DNA of 64,000 nucleotides from Jiella pelagia (lineage in GTDB: Bacteria; Pseudomonadota; Alphaproteobacteria; Rhizobiales; Rhizobiaceae), in the NCBI RefSeq assembly GCF_026898155.1, contig NZ_CP114029.1, forward strand, positions 503,501-567,500. Direction: 5' to 3'. Positions 61,886-64,000 of the stretch are shown piece after piece. The notes beneath the pieces were generated by a model. That model saw only the letters and a list, made by a program, of their open reading frames with translations. It had not been told where the DNA came from and did not search any database. Position numbers and translations under genes: made by a program. The stretch's first letter is position 1; every line of letters starts with the position of its first letter.

Positions 61886-62605
61886 ATGCTGAGAGGCTGT
61901 CAGCGCAGACTCGGATGGATTGTACGGGCTGCGGGCCTTTTGGGTGCTATCGCTCTCGTGTGCCTCGTCCTCGGCACCGCCATTCCACGCGGCGATGCGC
62001 AAAATGCCGATCAACCATCCACCTTGAACGACCGCCGGATCCTGCTGCTCGCCGGGCCGATCCACAGCGACATTGCCTTCCCAGCCGATGCAGAGATGCG
62101 TGGCGAACTCGACTTTCTCGCTTCCGCCGGTCTGCCTCTCGACCGGCCTGACGTCGGCTGGATCCTCATCGGTTGGGGCGGACGCAGCTTCTATACCGAA
62201 ACGCCGACATGGGGAGATCTGAGACCGCTGCCTGTCATCCGCACCCTCGTCGGCGATGAGTCGACGCTGCATGTTTCGCTGGCCGGGGAGATCGATTCCT
62301 CCCATCCCGACGTCAAGTCGCTCGACCTGACGCAGGATGCCTATGAGGACCTGCAAGCGGCCGTGATGGGGAGTTTTCTGCGTGGGGCGGATGGAGTTCC
62401 CATCGAGATCCCAGGAGCTGGCTACGGGCCGTTCGACCGCTTCTACGAGGCGAATGGAAGCTTCCACATCCTCAACAACTGCAATGGTTGGACTGCATCA
62501 ATGCTGCGGCAAGCCGGCGTTACGACGGGTTTTTGGACGCCCCTGCCGCAGCTGCTCTTCCTCTCGCTCGATCTGCATCGAAATGACGGACCGGCAAAGT
62601 TCTGA
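61886..62605 (+). CDS. DUF2459 (TIGR02117)-family protein
   Basis: A 239-residue protein with an N-terminal membrane helix (AAGLLGAIALVCLVLGTAI). The family signature is RRILLLAGPIHSDIAFPAD, then WILIGWGGRSFYTETPTW and FHILNNCNGWTASMLRQAG, with a cysteine (NCN) and histidine placed like a papain-type peptidase. The family is sometimes linked to urease or acid-response genes, but no such gene is here. Probably periplasmic or membrane-tethered. Confidence 0.82.
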   Translation: MLRGCQRRLGWIVRAAGLLGAIALVCLVLGTAIPRGDAQNADQPSTLNDRRILLLAGPIHSDIAFPADAEMRGELDFLASAGLPLDRPDVGWILIGWGGRSFYTETPTWGDLRPLPVIRTLVGDESTLHVSLAGEIDSSHPDVKSLDLTQDAYEDLQAAVMGSFLRGADGVPIEIPGAGYGPFDRFYEANGSFHILNNCNGWTASMLRQAGVTTGFWTPLPQLLFLSLDLHRNDGPAKF

Positions 62606-62627
62606 CGATCGCCGATACCGCTCAACC

Positions 62628-63041
62628 TTAATCCGCCTCGCGTTCCAGCTCTTCCATATCGTCGTCGGACAGGCCGAAATGGTGGCCGATCTCGTGGATC
62701 AGCACGTGCCGCACGATCGCCTCCAGCGTCTCCTCGTGCTCCGCCCAATAGTCGAGGATCGGCCGGCGATAAAGAAGAATGCGGTTGCTCATCTCGCCGG
62801 TGACCGGCACGCCCATGTCGCCGACCGGCCGCCCCTCGAACAGGCCGAGAATGTCGAATTCGCTGTCGAGGCCCATCGCATCCACGATCTCCTCGTCGGG
62901 AAAATCGGCGACGATGAAGCGGATCTCGCCGCAGAGCGTCCGGAACTCCTCAGGCAGATCAGCATAGCCGGCGATCGCCATCGCTTCGATCTGCTCTAGG
63001 CTCGGCGCACGGCCCAGCAAGCCACCCGGCGCATCGTTCAT
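62628..63041 (-). CDS. metallopeptidase of the PF06262 zincin family
   Basis: A 137-residue small zincin. The metal site is HEIGHHFGLSDDDM near residue 116, a complete HExxH with a following downstream acidic residue, and the family's LYRRPILDYWAEHEETLEAI precedes it. No signal peptide, so cytoplasmic. Substrate unknown. It is convergent with the DUF2459 gene at 62605. Confidence 0.86.
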   Translation of the reverse strand: MNDAPGGLLGRAPSLEQIEAMAIAGYADLPEEFRTLCGEIRFIVADFPDEEIVDAMGLDSEFDILGLFEGRPVGDMGVPVTGEMSNRILLYRRPILDYWAEHEETLEAIVRHVLIHEIGHHFGLSDDDMEELEREAD

Positions 63042-63167
63042 GTCGATCCCTCCCTCGCACTGCCGTCATCAGCGGGTTGGCAGATAGGATCAGTGTGCTC
63101 CGGATGAAAGAGCGCGGACACGATGGCTACGCCAAAGCGGCGTCACCAGCCTCCCGTCATCGTGGCA

Positions 63168-63210
63168 AAACGAAAAAACGCCGCCTGGGCTGTCTGCCCG
63201 GCAGCGTTCT
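63168..63210 (-). terminator. rho-independent terminator of infC
   Basis: On the minus strand AACGCTGCCGGGC, a short loop, and GCCCAGGCGGCGTT form a nearly perfect stem followed by TTTTCGTTTT. It lies about 80 bases beyond the infC stop and shows that rpmI and rplT do not follow as in many other bacteria. Confidence 0.85.
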
Positions 63211-63288
63211 TTGAACATCAGCGAAGACGTCGGTATCTGGCCGCCCCCTCACCTCGCTGCTGCGGGGCGAAGACGTGTCGCGCGAGCT

Positions 63289-63828
63289 TCAGCCGCGCGG
63301 CGCCAGCACCATCATCATCTGCCGGCCCTCGAGCTTCGGCTCGGCCTCGACTTTCGAATATTCCGCCGTCTCTTCGCGAACGCGGTTGAGAAGCTTCATG
63401 CCGAGTTCCTGGTGCGCCATCTCGCGGCCACGGAAGCGCAGCGTGACCTTCACCTTGTCGCCCTCGTCGAAGAAGCGCCTGACGGACTTCATCTTCGTCT
63501 CGTAGTCGTGCTCGTCGATGTTCGGCCGCATCTTGATCTCTTTGACCTCGATGGTCTTCTGGCGCCTACGCGCCTCGGCCGCTTTTTTCTGGCCTTCGTA
63601 TTTCAGCTTGCCCAGATCGAGGATCTTGCAGACGGGCGGATTGGCGGTCGGAACGATCTCGACGAGATCGAGACCGGCCTCCTCTGCCATCGAAAGGGCA
63701 TCCTGCGTCGAGATCTGGCCGCGGTTCTGGCCCTCGTGATCGATGAGCTGAATCTCCGGAACACGGATTTCACGATTCGAGCGGGGGCCCTCCTTCTGAG
63801 CCGGCGGTGCGCGAAATGGTCTGCGAAT
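63289..63828 (-). CDS. infC: translation initiation factor IF-3
   Basis: A 179-residue factor that keeps 30S subunits free and checks the start codon. The linker and N-domain include [20 protein letters not shown], the helix [14 protein letters not shown] and [19 protein letters not shown]; the C-domain has [19 protein letters not shown] and [17 protein letters not shown]. The frame starts at the rare codon ATT (IRRPFRAPP) with GGAG 9 bases upstream. ATT start is a known self-regulation device of infC. Its promoter lies toward the right end of the window. Confidence 0.93.
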   Translation of the reverse strand: MRRPFRAPPAQKEGPRSNREIRVPEIQLIDHEGQNRGQISTQDALSMAEEAGLDLVEIVPTANPPVCKILDLGKLKYEGQKKAAEARRRQKTIEVKEIKMRPNIDEHDYETKMKSVRRFFDEGDKVKVTLRFRGREMAHQELGMKLLNRVREETAEYSKVEAEPKLEGRQMMMVLAPRG

Positions 63829-64000
63829 GGTCGTATTCTCCGGTTGTTGACGACAGATTGGTCTCTCTGCAACGCGCAAGGTCGAGGATCGGTTTCGATC
63901 GTCGACCGCCCTGCTCGCCCGAAGCGACCGGGGGCGCGTCTCACCTTCTTATAGCATCAAACGTTGGCATTTACACCTGCGGCAGGCCGCATTCCAGCGC

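Overview
The window is GC-rich, densely packed chromosomal DNA from an alphaproteobacterium, most likely of the order Hyphomicrobiales (Rhizobiales). The clues are yajC-secDF next to two complex I assembly-factor homologues, a BA14K protein, an HWE-type histidine kinase, an Omp25-like porin-fold protein, the mutY/dciA/dsbA cluster and the uvrC-pgsA-moaD-moaE order. The family looks like Aurantimonadaceae or a relative, but the sequence read by eye does not settle this.

Layout. 1-5 kb: an edge-truncated DUF4153 gene, an NDUFAF6-like protein, an NDUFAF3/Mth938-like protein, fused SecDF and YajC, all leftward. 5-14 kb: DUF815 ATPase, FrnE-like thiol oxidoreductase, BA14K, aminopeptidase P, a 67-residue protein, PrmA coupled to a cation/proton antiporter, and Sco1. 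14-24 kb: OpgC-like membrane protein overlapping a left-handed beta-helix acetyltransferase, MFS exporter, a solitary MoxR ATPase, an AT-rich islet with two small genes, GNAT, several exported proteins of unknown role, host-attachment-like protein and a SleB-type lipoprotein. 24-31 kb: LysR regulator with a divergent DUF1127-like gene, a soluble two-PAS chemoreceptor with its own CheW, and an SLC13-like permease. 31-41 kb: PpdK, DsbA-like, DciA, MutY, HAD, then a signalling block (GAF-PAS-HWE kinase divergent from a double-domain KaiC-like ATPase and a CheY-like receiver). 41-51 kb: PrpE, VapBC, a phosphatase, ArgB, RecQ, and a two-gene operon of a RuBisCO-like protein and a DUF1537 kinase that matches the known 3-oxo-isoapionate branch of apiose catabolism. 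51-64 kb: outer membrane protein, UvrC, PgsA, MoaDE, CBS protein, Ndk, GST, tRNA-Thr, LeuD, manganese catalase, a ferritin-like protein, a CitE-like lyase, small conserved proteins, and InfC starting at AUU.

The most striking property is not a gene. Seventeen otherwise intact genes, several of them normally essential or core (yajC, argB, uvrC, and others), are broken by single extra bases, and 19 of these breaks lie in the string GAG-N-CTC. Removing the one extra base gives GAGCTC and restores the family sequence every time. Five GAGCTC sites are intact. Two more breaks, both in secDF, lie at GAGATC, where GAGTC or GAATC would restore the frame. I read this as a motif-linked read or assembly error, probably from a modified base, and have annotated these genes as whole. 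Counts and positions were made by eye.
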